DNA from: Trissonchulus latispiculum
Lineage: Eukaryota; Nematoda; Enoplea; Enoplida; Ironidae
Direction of reading: 5' to 3'
Assembly: GCA_030248195.1 (NCBI GenBank)
Contig: JASAND010030606.1
Location: 1-64,000, forward strand
Length of the DNA stretch: 64,000 nt
Shown here: piece after piece, positions 52,690 to 62,376 of the stretch
Layout of the letters: the number at the start of each line of letters is the position of its first letter
How positions within the stretch are numbered: the first letter of the stretch is position 1
Program-made: the position numbers and the translations under genes
The notes under the pieces: model-generated
The model's database searches: none
Seen by the model: only the letters and a program-made list of their open reading frames with translations
Told to the model about the DNA's origin: nothing

Positions 52690-52895
52690 TAAATGATAGG
52701 TCACATTTGTGGGGAGTCCCGACAGAATTGTAAAATTTGTAAAAACGAGGGAACATACGCAATTGCGTACTAGCTACTGATTTGAGGGGGGTCCACTAGG
52801 TAAGTAATTGCGGGGGGTGGGCTGTTAACGCGCAGGGCATGGCTCGCAAGCTGATCACATAGAAATACCAGCTGGCACACTCTTATGTATTATGT
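52690..52895 (-). repeat. Right arm of the larger inverted repeat around Polinton 1
   Basis: Inverse match to 40,982-41,112 plus 41,601-41,690. It lacks the MITE found in the left arm. Confidence 0.65.
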
Positions 52896-53958
52896 AGGAC
52901 TGATTTGTTCATGCAAATCTGACAATAAAACAAAACCTATTTTAAATAAAATAGTGTGAAATTTTGTGATTTTTCCAACGTATCTTTGTAGATGATCACA
53001 ACGACTTAAAAGAAAAGAATGGACCATACAAAAATTCTGCTTATCGTCCAAATTGACTCCTCAATCCTTTTTCTCTATGGCAATATGGCAAAATGAAAGT
53101 TTCGTGTAATTCAGTTTATGTGAAGATTGAAGATGTGTTGAAAGCACGTGCTTCATGGTTGTGCTTTGTTTAAATTATAATAGGCTGCCACTACTCTTTA
53201 CAGGAGAATTACTGCGTCATAAATTTCTGCAAATGGGAGGCCTTACATCATCTGAACGACCAAGACTACCTCAATTATCAGAGATTGCAAGGCAACCGTC
53301 ATAAAAATACTAATCAGCAGTATGAAATACAGTTCTTAACTGTCATTACAACTAATTCTGATTGAGCGAATAAAAGGGCTCGTTTGCTCTGGGTGACTGT
53401 CAGACCACAAGCAAGAGTTAGAAATTAGCTGAAAGTAGTACAGACGATCCGTACCCCTCCACCCGTATCTTTAACACATGATGTGTTAATCATATAGCGT
53501 CATCTTGTTGGACGGCTATTTTTTATAAAAATTAACACTGCTCTCGTCAGCAGTTATATGACAGCTAATTAATTTAACATCTACATACCACAAAACAGCT
53601 GTGGTTTGCTATAAAAACATGTATAATTATATCACGTGATGCTTACATACGTCAAAGCCAACTATTAGCTATCTCTAGACTAGGTAACAATGACCTCATA
53701 ATTCCAGGAAATTCAGCAAAATATATCTAAAATAACATCACTATTTACTCACATATCACGCCGCTCGCAGGCGCAAACAGCTGATGGCGCAAGCGAGCTG
53801 CGGTCATGCAATCATCATCCCCGGCCCGCCCCCGCCCCGATGGTCATTATTTAGTTCCATATTAATGTCTTATTCTCTAGCACATTCGTTGTTTACATAT
53901 ATTAAACACCAATATGTCAGAATATTTCACCAAAATAGATTCATTATTGAAAGTGCAT
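52896..53958. other. Unassigned AT-rich interval
   Basis: No gene or repeat that I can support. AT-rich throughout, with a CCCCGGCCCGCCCCC patch at about 53,819-53,835. Confidence 0.35.
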
Positions 53959-54050
53959 CAGAAATGCCATTGAGTTATTCATCACCCCACCCTAGTGATG
54001 GAGCAGTTCAGCATCTAGTACGCTGCATGAATAACTCAATGGTATTTCTG
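53959..54050. repeat. Foldback of 92 bp with 24-bp arms
   Basis: Arms 53,959-53,982 and 54,027-54,050 pair with one mismatch (CAGAAATGCCATTGAGTTAT...). The loop is 44 bases. Size is compatible with a small-RNA hairpin or a tiny foldback element. Confidence 0.75.
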
Positions 54051-54074
54051 TATCCTTAGCTTACTGTTGGCTAG

Positions 54075-54230
54075 CGTATATATAACTACACTGCAGCCGC
54101 TGCATTACTGAATCAGGTTTCTTAACAGACAGTAAGATTGGTTCAGCACTGTGCATGCATTAACGACAGCACCACGGGAAGGTTCTCTGTCACCTCTGTC
54201 ATTGTTTTTTTGTTTCTCGTATTTCTTTTT
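54075..54230 (+). repeat. Copy of the 5,621-5,754 flank repeat
   Basis: TATATAACTACACTGCAGCC, GAATCAGGTTTC, AGTAAGATTGGTTCAG and CACCTCTGTCATTGT occur in the same order and spacing as at 5,621-5,754. Confidence 0.6.
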
Positions 54231-54432
54231 TTCATGAAAGCACAACAAACACAGCACACATCATCTGCAAGACTAACAGCATCAGATACACTGCGTAAAC
54301 CAACAATAAAAAATTTGCCATTATGAAACATTCTTATAGTACCTTCTATTCATTTTCCATACTAGACCACTATCATACCTGAACGGGAGGTCAAATTTCA
54401 CTGACCCTTGTGGAAGCAAATTTGGGTACCCC

Positions 54433-54648
54433 TTGCGAGAGCGTTTTTTTTTAGGGTTTTTTAAAAGGGTTTTTTGTGGGTGTTGTTTTTTTTTAGGAAA
54501 AAAACATTTTTTGTTAAAAAAAACTTTTTTGGGTGTTGTGAAAAAAAATTTTTTTGGAAAAAGGGGGGATATTTTTTTTTTTAATTATTTTTTTTTTTTT
54601 TTTTTGGTTTTGGGGGGGGGGGGGGGGGGGGGGGGCCCCCCCCCCCCG
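54433..54648. repeat. Homopolymer-rich block, possible assembly artefact
   Basis: Consecutive T, A and G runs end in about 25 G followed directly by about 14 C. Nothing else in the window looks like this. It abuts the truncated end of the TBP-like gene, so the true sequence here may differ. Confidence 0.8.
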
Positions 54649-55070
54649 ACCACTATACAGGTCCAACTCTAAGCAAATATCTGAACATTTACTTTTGATA
54701 TGGTTGTGAAGATCCTTCAAATAAATTTCAAAACCAACCTGATGAGAAACTAGAACATTGCAAGTTGTCTGCAACAGTACAGCAGATTTAAAAGCTTTGC
54801 TAATTTCTGACCACTTCCCAGTCCATCATCTTCGTTTTTGGCTCCGAGACACAGGAAGCTTCCAGTAGAAAATAATAAAATTGTGCAAGGCCCTACAGTT
54901 AGAATGGCTCCACTAAACCGTCCTGGATTGTAGACTGCTCCTGGGACTTTAGTTAAATCTACTCTGGAATTTAGCTTTCCTTTCTGTACAATGTTAACAA
55001 TCTTCATAGCTTCTGCACGCGCAACACTGAGCTGAAGGACAGTACTTGTGAACGCGCAACTTATCGACAA
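54649..55070 (-). pseudogene. TATA-binding-protein-like gene (repeat 1 and part of repeat 2)
   Basis: The frame at 54,750-55,070 contains, from about residue 23, IVNIVQKGKLNSRVDLTKVP, then GAVYNPGRFSGAILTV and ILLFSTGSFLCLGAKNEDD. This follows the TBP repeat: strand, helix, Y-N-P-x-R-F, then the second Phe before S-T/S-G and G-A-K. Both DNA-intercalating Phe positions are present. In another frame (54,649-54,774) NVLVSHQVGFEIYLKDLHNH with ICLELDLYSG resembles the start of TBP repeat 2 (N-I-V...L-x-x-L...E-L-F-P-G), broken off at the homopolymer block. Too divergent to be a processed copy of ordinary TBP. It lies just downstream of the protease on the same strand as Polinton 2. Confidence 0.72.
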
Positions 55071-55139
55071 ACGTTTTCACGACTGAGTCATTCTTATCTC
55101 CACGCTTTCTTAAATAGTTTATGATGCCCTCAAACGACC

Positions 55140-55430
55140 ATCCTCTCAGCCTTTTATGTTAAAAGTAAATACAGTACTCCCCACAAACATTAGTATCAAA
55201 ATCTTGCAAACAAAACTGGTTAGGTCAAAATACATGGCAATCCAATGTTGGCCGGGAGCCACTGCAGCATCAGTATTGAGAACCAGACATGCTGACGTTT
55301 GATGGATATTTGGCAATTGATCGCACGGAAATACTCCCAGGAAAAATCGATCAACGCAAAAAGTCTCTTTTAAATGTTTCTGCAATATCCAAACTGTTCA
55401 TATTGCCTCCTATGACGAGCTCCACTGCTC
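55140..55430 (-). pseudogene. Polinton 2 adenain-like cysteine protease, internally deleted
   Basis: The frame at 55,146-55,385 has NTDAAVAPGQHWIAMYF (catalytic His). In a second frame, about 55,150-55,200, LQDFDTNVCGEYCIYF supplies the Gln and Cys. The stretch with the acidic residue is missing between them. Confidence 0.72.
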
Positions 55431-55637
55431 GTCATTTATTAATTTTACAGTGAGTAGTCGAAGAATGGCGTACTGTTTTGATCGACAGAAATTAAGTTAT
55501 CAAATTCACCATAAATAATAAGATAATAATTTCTACTCCTTGTGCGTTTGCGCTTAGGGGTTCCTTCAATTGCATGCACAAAGATAGAACCCCTTCTCTT
55601 ATTAGTACCATTGCACCTCCATCGATACTGTCTGCTG

Positions 55638-56745
55638 TTAGACTAAAGGCAAAATTGTGTACCCTTTACGATAATCTCCGTATGATAAATCTATTCCTTT
55701 ATCACTGTTGACTGCGCTAATGCCCTCAAATAGGTACATATATGGGACACAGTACTGGAGGTCATCCCAATCCATTTTCATCGGATGTTTAGGAATATAC
55801 TCATCTCCGCTTTTGAGCGACAGCTCACTGATTTTGCTGGTTTCAAACTGCAAAGGGTTCTTGGTAAAAGAACCATTGAAGGCTTCAGAGTCTACCAGCA
55901 CCATAATCACTCGCCTGGGTAGTTGACCAGAAAAGATTGAATTCTCCACAACTGACTGAGACTTAGGCGCCACGTGCCTAGTCACCATTTTAACCCTCCT
56001 TATAGGATAGTTTGCTGCCTTGTTGCTGCGTAGAACATTTTCAATTGCCAAGCTAAGGGATTCCTGCGGCTTCACCTTCCATGCATACCATCTAAGATCT
56101 TCCACCTTTATTTTGTAGGCTGTTCCTTCACTCATCAAGGCAAATTTATCTGAATTTCTGTGTAACTCTATTGAGAATTCGGTATCACTTAGCAGATATC
56201 TGTCTTGTTTGAACAGGTCACAATGCAAGGGAGCAAGCAATTCTACCCCCTTATTCGTCATGAATGGCTTTCCCCGCCATTTCATAGCGCCTGTTGACAG
56301 ATCACTAAAATTTCCTACAGAAGAAGAATTTCCTACACTCTTGGTAGAACATAGCCAGTTGCTGATGAGTTGTCTTGGCGTCCTAACCATAGCTTAAGAA
56401 TACTTCCAAGTACGCCTTATAGGCGTATAAGGGCCCACTGTTTTCAATCTCTTTGTCACTAAGGTTGACAATGACTCTTTCGAACAGAGTGGAGCCAACC
56501 AGATTGATGGGAGCTATTATAGCCTTGCTCTGGTCCGCTGCGCCACTTGCCAATGTCGGGTATTCCAGGTCCTTTCCGTCTTCCGTGACAATTTTGATTT
56601 TCAAATACAGATAATTTTTGTTCAAGTCCAGCATAAAGGAATCCTTTGGCACATGTATTCTGTAGGGGCCATTGTCTGTTACTGGATTCTGAGGATAATA
56701 TTCTGCCCAGTAGCCTTTTTCTATAGAAACTTGATTGCGCGTCAA
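55638..56745 (-). pseudogene. Polinton 2 major capsid protein (double jelly-roll), one frameshift
   Basis: 56,383-56,745 encodes the N-terminal part (EKGYWAEYYPQNPVTDNGPY; PINLVGSTLFERVIVNLSD; YKAYLEVFLSYG). 55,638-56,390 continues in another frame (LHCDLFKQDRYLLSDTEFSI; ANYPIRRVKMVTRHVAP; FSGQLPRRVIMVLVDSEAFN; LQYCVPYMYLFEG). Together they cover the F54H12.2-like Polinton capsid family to near its C-terminus; the two frames overlap by eight bases, so a single indel separates them. Better preserved than the copy in Polinton 1. Confidence 0.88.
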
Positions 56746-56750
56746 GCTGC

Positions 56751-57173
56751 TTAGCCATTTCCAAATACGTCAGATCGAAGTGTTACTCTACGTCTCTTTC
56801 TTAGCCTTCTTATGTCTTTCGCCGGTGGCCTATAACCAATGGCTTCGCCCTCTTGCTGCAATTCGTCACCAACCTTGCTCAGTGTACGTCCCAGCGCCCG
56901 ACGGCTACGCTTCTTCAATGAGCTTTTTATGTCTTTTGGTTCATTAAAATAATCTCTTGCAACTTCGCTTCCTGTTATAAGCGCTTCCTTGCCGACATGA
57001 ACACCAACCTTTCTTACAATAGGCCAGACTGCTCGAAACATGCCCCTAAAGAAGCTTCCAATTCCATAACCCCTTTGATAAGGCTGGCCGGAAAAAGTGG
57101 GGAGTGCACTTCCTGTTTGCAGCAGCGCATCTTTCCAAGTCTTTATACTTTCTGGATAGTAGGGGGTTCTCAT
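56751..57173 (-). CDS. Polinton 2 late protein with FRG block and basic C-terminus
   Basis: Open for 140 codons. It starts MRTPYYPESIKTWKDALLQT and has RGYGIGSFFRGMFRAVWPIV, an amphipathic stretch, then a basic part ending in a Lys/Arg run near residue 128. Homologues occur next to the capsid gene in other Polintons and resemble small adenovirus core or pVI-like proteins in plan; function unproven. The ATG overlaps the end of the penton gene by four bases (57,170-57,173). Confidence 0.68.
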   Translation of the reverse strand: MRTPYYPESIKTWKDALLQTGSALPTFSGQPYQRGYGIGSFFRGMFRAVWPIVRKVGVHVGKEALITGSEVARDYFNEPKDIKSSLKKRSRRALGRTLSKVGDELQQEGEAIGYRPPAKDIRRLRKRRRVTLRSDVFGNG

Positions 57174-58009
57174 TGTCTTAGCCTTCTAAAGCGTAGCTTG
57201 ACAAACACCTTTCCAAATGAAAATTTAACAGGCTTGCCACTGTCAACGTTTATATTAATTTCAATAGTACTAAGCTCCTTCTTCAATACAGGCACATAGT
57301 GAGGATTATGGTATTTGTTGCTTACACTATCGCCATGTTCACCTTCAACATTAATAACTCTGATCAATGGAGCCAATGCATTGCCCACAATTTGAGGGGC
57401 TACCACGTCGCAGTAAATGTATAAGGAATAAAAACCCCCTTTCATATCAGGTTCAATTTCTGCTGCAGACTCCAACAAGTTGTAAGCTGTAGCGCTGTTT
57501 GGTGCTATTTGTTTGCCTTCCAAAGACACTATTTTGTTAACCGGCCGTGCAGTTCTCTGATTTTCCCAATGGAATCCAAGCATTTTATACAAATCATCGT
57601 TCAGTCGCAGATAGTAGACAAGCCTAACCTTTTTTGCTGGTACAGTGTATACAACTCTGTGTCTGTATCAATCAAATCTAAACTGTATTGGGACCGCTTC
57701 CTGGGTGCTAGGATGGCGCATATTTAGACTAGTAAAATTGATGGCTTGACACAAGTCGTTAACTGTGTCGTAGTGTCTGTTTGGTAGTTGTTTAACTACC
57801 GGACGGTGATTAGGGAAAGTTATTGAAATTGTGGCGTCCTTTTCTAGAAAGTTTCCCCATGTTTCAGGATACATCATTTCAACCAGGGCCACTTCCCATT
57901 CGCCTTCTAGATCTACTCGATGAGGTAACCTCACTTTATAATGAGCCAGAGTATTACTATCAAAGTCTCCGGTATTGCTAGGCAGTTGTAGGTAGAAATC
58001 CGTCGCCAT
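57170..58009 (-). pseudogene. Polinton 2 penton (minor capsid) protein, frameshifted
   Basis: 57,668-58,009 encodes the N-half (FYLQLPSNTGDFDSNTLAHY; EWEVALVEMMYPETWGNF; RHYDTVNDLCQAINF) and 57,170-57,592 the C-half (LGFHWENQRTARPVNKIVSL; IVGNALAPLIRVINVEGEHG; HYVPVLKKELSTIEININVD). The pattern is that of the Polinton penton protein. The halves are in different frames with about 75 bases between. The start overlaps the end of the chromodomain frame. Confidence 0.8.
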
Positions 58010-58930
58010 CGCTTATCCAGCTGTTAAACTTTTCGGGGTATCCAGACCACTTTACCAGATACTCATGTTTACCCATGCGCCGACGCCTTTTTATGATTTT
58101 TTCAATCCAATAACTATCCGGTTCGATTACAGCCTGTAGCTCTGGCTCATAGAAACCTCCTTGCACCGGTTTGTTCTGCAAATCTACACGCTGATACATT
58201 GGAGGATAACTGTTGGTTACTACTCTTACAATTTTGAACAGCTCTTCGGACCAGTTAGGAGGATAACCTTTATCAAAAGTTCCCTTTGCTTTACTGATCC
58301 GAACAATATCTCCAGCCTGTAAGTTTGCTCTCACAATTGGATGCCGCTGACCCCATACAGCTTTTAGTAAACCCGGCAATGATTAGTGCGGTCAGAAACT
58401 TCTGGAGTCATTCCAATACTTGTATGTTTTGTGTTGTTGTACGCATCAACAAACTGCTGTAAATCATCAATGTATCGATAGCATCTAGTTCTAGTGAAAT
58501 ACTTCCACAGCTTGGTCTTCACTGTTCTGTTGAATCGTTCTACAATGCTACACTTGATCTCAGGATTGTCGCATCTATAAAAATGTATGCCATGGTTGAT
58601 AAGAAGCCGTTGAAATTGTTGATTTAAAGATTCCTTCCCTCTATCTCATTGTAGCTTGACAGGTACCCGTGACGACTGTAGTAGTATAGACTCGAATGCA
58701 GCAGCACCCTCACTGGCAGACTTAGACTTTACAGGAACTGCCCAAGAGTAGTTTGAAAACACATCTATGCATGTTAGCAAAAACGTGTATCGATCATTCA
58801 CATTTGCAACTTTAGACATGTCTGCTAAATCAATTTGCCATAGCATGTCTACGCCGGTGACAAAATATCTCCTTCTGGCATGCTTACGACGAATAGGCTT
58901 ATGCAGTGTCTAAGTATATTGTTTCTTGAG
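57978..58930 (-). pseudogene. Polinton 2 retroviral-type integrase with chromodomain
   Basis: 58,646-58,846 holds the first two catalytic Asp contexts (MLWQIDLADMSK; LLTCIDVFSNYSW). Between 58,400 and 58,640 one frame reads CDNPEIKCSIVERFNRTVK, with the catalytic Glu in VERFNRT, so the DDE triad is still recognisable. 57,978-58,379 has NLQAGDIVRISKAKGTFDKG, YPPNWSEELF and a chromodomain (YWIEKIIKRRRRMGKHEYLV). Stops at about 58,645 and 58,380 break the gene into three. It is close to the family annotated as F54H12.3-like. Confidence 0.87.
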
Positions 58931-59000
58931 CCAATCTTTATCTGCTGACAAAGTTAATCCTGGAGCAGAACCTAACACCTTGATATAGTTGTACAGTTTC

Positions 59001-59636
59001 TCAGGACCAGAGTATGCCAGAGGACTGGACGGAGTATAGTAATAGTACGCTAAGTGTCTTCCATTTCAGTTTCCGCAGAGCCAAACCAGTTTCACCTTGA
59101 ATTTGTTGTTGTGTATGATTATTGATATAGTTCCATCTACTTGGGTTTGTGATAAAATCTCGAGGAACGTTACTATCTCGCAAAACTGTGGCCATTAGCT
59201 CCCATCCTCTAGCTGGACTTTTCTTCGGTCTATGCCTGACAAAGTCGTGAACCAAGTCAAGTATTCGCGATCCATGTTCCACGGCATCTTTATATGCCAT
59301 TTCCCCTTTGTCATTGATTTTAAAATCTGGAATGATTTTCAAATGATCAATTAATTTATCTCCTACCTTTTGCAGATTCTTTGGCAAAGTAGCAACAATA
59401 GGATCAATTTTTGGAGGAGGGTCTTGCTTCACCGGCTCACCGGCTTGACTTTGTTTAACAAGAATCTCTTGTCCCTTGTCTCTAAGCAGTCGCCGCCTGT
59501 AATCATTCTGTCTGTATGGTGCCAGCTTAACGTCAGATGGGTATTTCCGCTTTCTTGTCACACGCTCCATATCAGTTTCACTTTCTTTTAGATGGCGCTC
59601 AAAGTATTCTGGTCGCACAGGGATTGAATACTCCAT
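59001..59636 (-). CDS. Polinton 2 conserved late protein of unknown function
   Basis: Open for 211 codons from an ATG at 59,636. It starts MEYSIPVRPEYFERHLKESE; residues about 95-175 hold the conserved core (NLQKVGDKLIDHLKIIPDF; EHGSRILDLVHDFVR; GWELMATVLRDSNVPRDFI). The last 30 residues lose similarity, so the true end may be shifted. Homologue of 47,514-47,936. The ATG overlaps the preceding stop as TAATG, a coupling arrangement also seen (ATGA) in Polinton 1. Confidence 0.68.
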   Translation of the reverse strand: MEYSIPVRPEYFERHLKESETDMERVTRKRKYPSDVKLAPYRQNDYRRRLLRDKGQEILVKQSQAGEPVKQDPPPKIDPIVATLPKNLQKVGDKLIDHLKIIPDFKINDKGEMAYKDAVEHGSRILDLVHDFVRHRPKKSPARGWELMATVLRDSNVPRDFITNPSRWNYINNHTQQQIQGETGLALRKLKWKTLSVLLLYSVQSSGILWS

Positions 59637-60160
59637 TATCGTTTCCTAACTAGATCGGTAACCAGCCCACCAACAATTCCTAGCAAAGGAGCAAGCAGCG
59701 TAGGAAGGAATCCTCCTTGTTGTACAATTAATCGCTTCTTTGACTGTACGGTTTTCAGCTTATTACGAAGGTGACGCAAAAGGCTCCTGCGCCACTTCAG
59801 CCTCAGTAAATCCTTTTCAGGAAGTAGAACGTTACCAGACAACACATTTTCTACGCAATCACAAATAGTTTTTACTGTAGGTCAACAAGGCTCTTCATCA
59901 TCTGCTGTACTATGGCAGAAATATTTGCCAACAACATCTTCAACCACAAAGAAGTCGTCGACCATATGGGTAACAACAGCACGTTCGTTTTCGTCTTTAA
60001 GTGCAACAACAGATGCAACACAAAGTGCAAACGGGACTTTTTCATCGTCTACGAGTCAGCAAGGCTCTTCATCATCTGCAGTACTATGGCAGACATTCTT
60101 GTCGACACCTTCAACCACAAAACAAAGCGAGACAATGCAATACAAGTGCTTTGTCTCCAT
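59636..60160 (-). pseudogene. Polinton 2 small basic/hydrophobic protein with two upstream TGA codons in frame
   Basis: The last part, 59,636-59,881, reads VENVLSGNVLLPEKDLLRLK and KKRLIVQQGGFLP with a C-terminal membrane-type segment (LLAPLLGIVGGLVTDLV). The same frame is open upstream to an ATG at 60,160 except for TGA at 60,056-60,058 and 59,882-59,884. Each TGA follows an identical 11-residue block, CHSTADDEEPC, part of a roughly 60-bp direct repeat. The stretch after the first ATG is hydrophobic (HLYCIVSLCFVV). Whether the three segments were ever one protein is unclear. Confidence 0.55.
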
Positions 60161-60379
60161 TTTAAGTCTGAGTGTTTATTAAGCCTGCGCTGTTCCTGTT
60201 GGCCTAATGAAATGCACTTTAAGCACTTGATGTTCACGCCGAATGTAGTTTATACATGTAAGACAATTACAAATTGTTTCTGTTTATATTAACACTAAAT
60301 TAAGAATACGTACTACAGAAGCACTTATTGTAGTCTCCGCATTACATCACAATGCACACATGAATTGTCATGTCATAGT
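60161..60379. other. Short spacer between PolB and late genes
   Basis: AT-rich, no gene; presumably holds the 3' end of PolB and the promoter of the small late gene. Confidence 0.4.
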
Positions 60380-60780
60380 TCAGTCCTTGCAATATTCAAA
60401 GGGAACAGTAGTAAAGTCATCATTCAAAATTCTTTTGCCATATACACGTTGGTATTGTTTTGTCATTAGTTTGCTGCGAGTTCTCAAATCTCGACGATTT
60501 TTGTCGATCTGGGCATAGTTTACGTCAACAGTTTCGTTCGAGTAAAGCAATCTGAGCATCATTTCTTTGTTGACTCTTTCCATGACTGAAACATTTAGTG
60601 GTACTCCTTTAATTTTCAGTTCCGATTGCTGACTTCCGACCTCTTTGACTACAGTTTTTTGGACCCAATGACCAAAACTGGACATCTTTAGCAGATGGGC
60701 CATAACGGTCAGCTATTTCATCCTTTAGTTCACCCAATCCATTTCCTGTTACAGGTTCAGAGTCAATCTCGTCCATTCGG
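60380..60780 (-). pseudogene. Polinton 2 PolB, C-terminal part
   Basis: Near 60,700-60,775 one frame reads GNGLGELKDEIADRYG and FWSLGPKN, equal to the G-x-x-L-G-x-x-x-D-E-L and S-x-G-P-K-N blocks after motif C. 60,380-60,703 has ELKIKGVPLNVSVMERVNKE and VYGKRILNDDFTTVPFEYCKD, the family's C-terminus. A frame change near 60,700 separates them. Confidence 0.8.
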
Positions 60781-60789
60781 CTGATAAAG

Positions 60790-61114
60790 AATATACTATC
60801 TAAAATACAAGTGTACTTTATGTTATATGCGAGATCAACTTCTTTTCTATGATCTATTTTTAGGCTTTATAGTCCCTTTCCTTCTAAGTAAAGTAACTAA
60901 CACAGTTGATCAGCAAACAATATTTCTCTAGAAACTTCTAGAAATTGAATACTGCCACACTACATTTATTTGATGCACAAATCCATGAAGACAAAAGTAT
61001 GCTTGGTTATCGGTTCTTCCAGAGCTCAACTGTAGTTGTATCGGCGAATTATTATCTCACAGTTGCTAGGAAGAAGCTTCAGAAGTTAGGTAGACCATTG
61101 TTGCATGCATTAAG
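60790..61114. other. Non-PolB stretch interrupting the PolB gene
   Basis: About 325 bp of AT-rich sequence between motif C and the G-x-x-L-G block, where the family is normally continuous. Either an insertion or decayed coding sequence. No element ends recognised. Confidence 0.5.
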
Positions 61115-61402
61115 CTACTCAATAGCCAAATTAGTAGGTGGACAATAAATTATTGGCAGATATTTATTAAGGGATGGATAGATACTTGTGTCAAAGTATA
61201 ATATTTTCTGACCCAGCATTTCCAAATATGAGTATAACTTCAGTCTGGCATAAGAAGTTGTAAAGGCAGCGATTACAACATTGCTCGTGGAATCAGGAGG
61301 CATTAAGTCAATTTTTCGTTTGTATGAAACTTGCGCCATTGAATTATCTTCAGTGAAATACAAATCACTGACCTCCAGAGAATCGTCCAATAGATAGTCC
61401 AT
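61115..61402 (-). pseudogene. Polinton 2 PolB, motif C region
   Basis: NVVIAAFTTSYARLKLYSYL is followed by GQKILYFDTSIYPSL. The family has YFDTDS here; the second Asp codon appears deleted in frame, removing a metal ligand of the polymerase site. Confidence 0.82.
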
Positions 61403-61799
61403 TAGGAATGATGGCTAATAAAGGATACAAACCCGTATTGGTGAAATTAGTCCGTTTACCAAAATAGCCCCAGAAACTGAAAAGTATGACAGTGTTAAAT
61501 TACGCGTGATTCAAGAATACAGCGTTATCGAATGGATAATAAAAATTTAATCAGTTTAATGTTGTCTAACTTTTCAATGTTAATGAAAATAATGACTGGA
61601 AGTAATGAATGAAATAATGAATGAAATAATTCAAAAATAATGAATAAACTTAAAAAGTCAAAAGTTGCAATCATCATTTGAAATTACTTGTATCAACAGC
61701 CAGTCTGCTATAACGACTGATCGCAAACTCAGTAATTAGAAGAAGTATTTAGTTGTTTGAATGCACTAAAAATCAAAGGGTAAAAAACAAACCTATTAA
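61403..61799. other. Interval between PolB blocks
   Basis: AT-rich, with several AATGAATGAAAT-like repeats near 61,600-61,645. The motif-B segment of PolB would be expected here but only its edge is recognisable at 61,800. Probably inserted or decayed sequence. Confidence 0.4.
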
Positions 61800-62376
61800 C
61801 CATGGTTTTGGCTACAGCTCTTCGACCCGCATTTTTTGCCACCCTTGTTAAAATCCAAAAGTGTTCCTTCTTCCTTTTGATATCAAACGAGGTAAGTACT
61901 GCTTTGTCTTCTTGATCTACGGCACCGCTGCAGCCCAGCCCATTAGTCCCCTGCCATTTAGTTTCAGAAATGTTTTCACATACTCTTGAAACAGCATAGA
62001 TGACTTATGATTCCAGTGCCAGACTTCATAACGATGTGGAACCTGGTAACTCAACTCCATATGCTTTAGCTACTTCAGGTAGACACCAAGTTCCAGTGAT
62101 GGCTCTTTCTTCTGAAAAATTCGTATACTTGTTAACCTCCTGAACGTCCGGGGTTGAATAAATGGTGTACAACAAAGGTTCTGTGAAAAGCAATCTGTCA
62201 GTTCTGTCAAATTTGCATTCCCAAATGGACACAATTCGCAGTCCTTCCCGTTCTAGCAGTCGTTTCTTATCTAGGGTTTTTTCATAGCGGCGCCGTAACT
62301 TCGAAAAATCTGAATAGGTGCTAGTATTAATGCATTGATGGCCGTTCATACGCTGTGGACATCCCGTGATATTCAT
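61800..62376 (-). pseudogene. Polinton 2 PolB, region before and around palm motif B
   Basis: 62,026-62,376 encodes MNITGCPQRMNGHQCIN, GLRIVSIWECKFD and GTWCLPEVAKAYG. Further left, frames with FQEYVKTFLKLNGRGLMG and VAKNAGRRAVAKTMVN match the E-Y-V-x-x-F-L-K-x-K and N-P-G-L-R-x-x-A-K-L-x-L-N blocks. Several frame changes. Confidence 0.75.

Noticed and set aside
54433..54672. Phe/Gly/Pro-rich frames on both strands
   Set aside because: Translation of homopolymer runs, probably a sequence artefact. Only the part right of 54,649 on the minus strand has TBP-like text.
59882..60058. Selenocysteine at the two in-frame TGA codons
   Set aside because: No SECIS-like element was recognised and the element is otherwise decayed; duplicated stop codons are simpler.
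59912..60292. Plus-strand frames of 126 and 85 codons
   Set aside because: They lie opposite the minus-strand Polinton frame with its direct repeat and have no domain; treated as antisense shadows.
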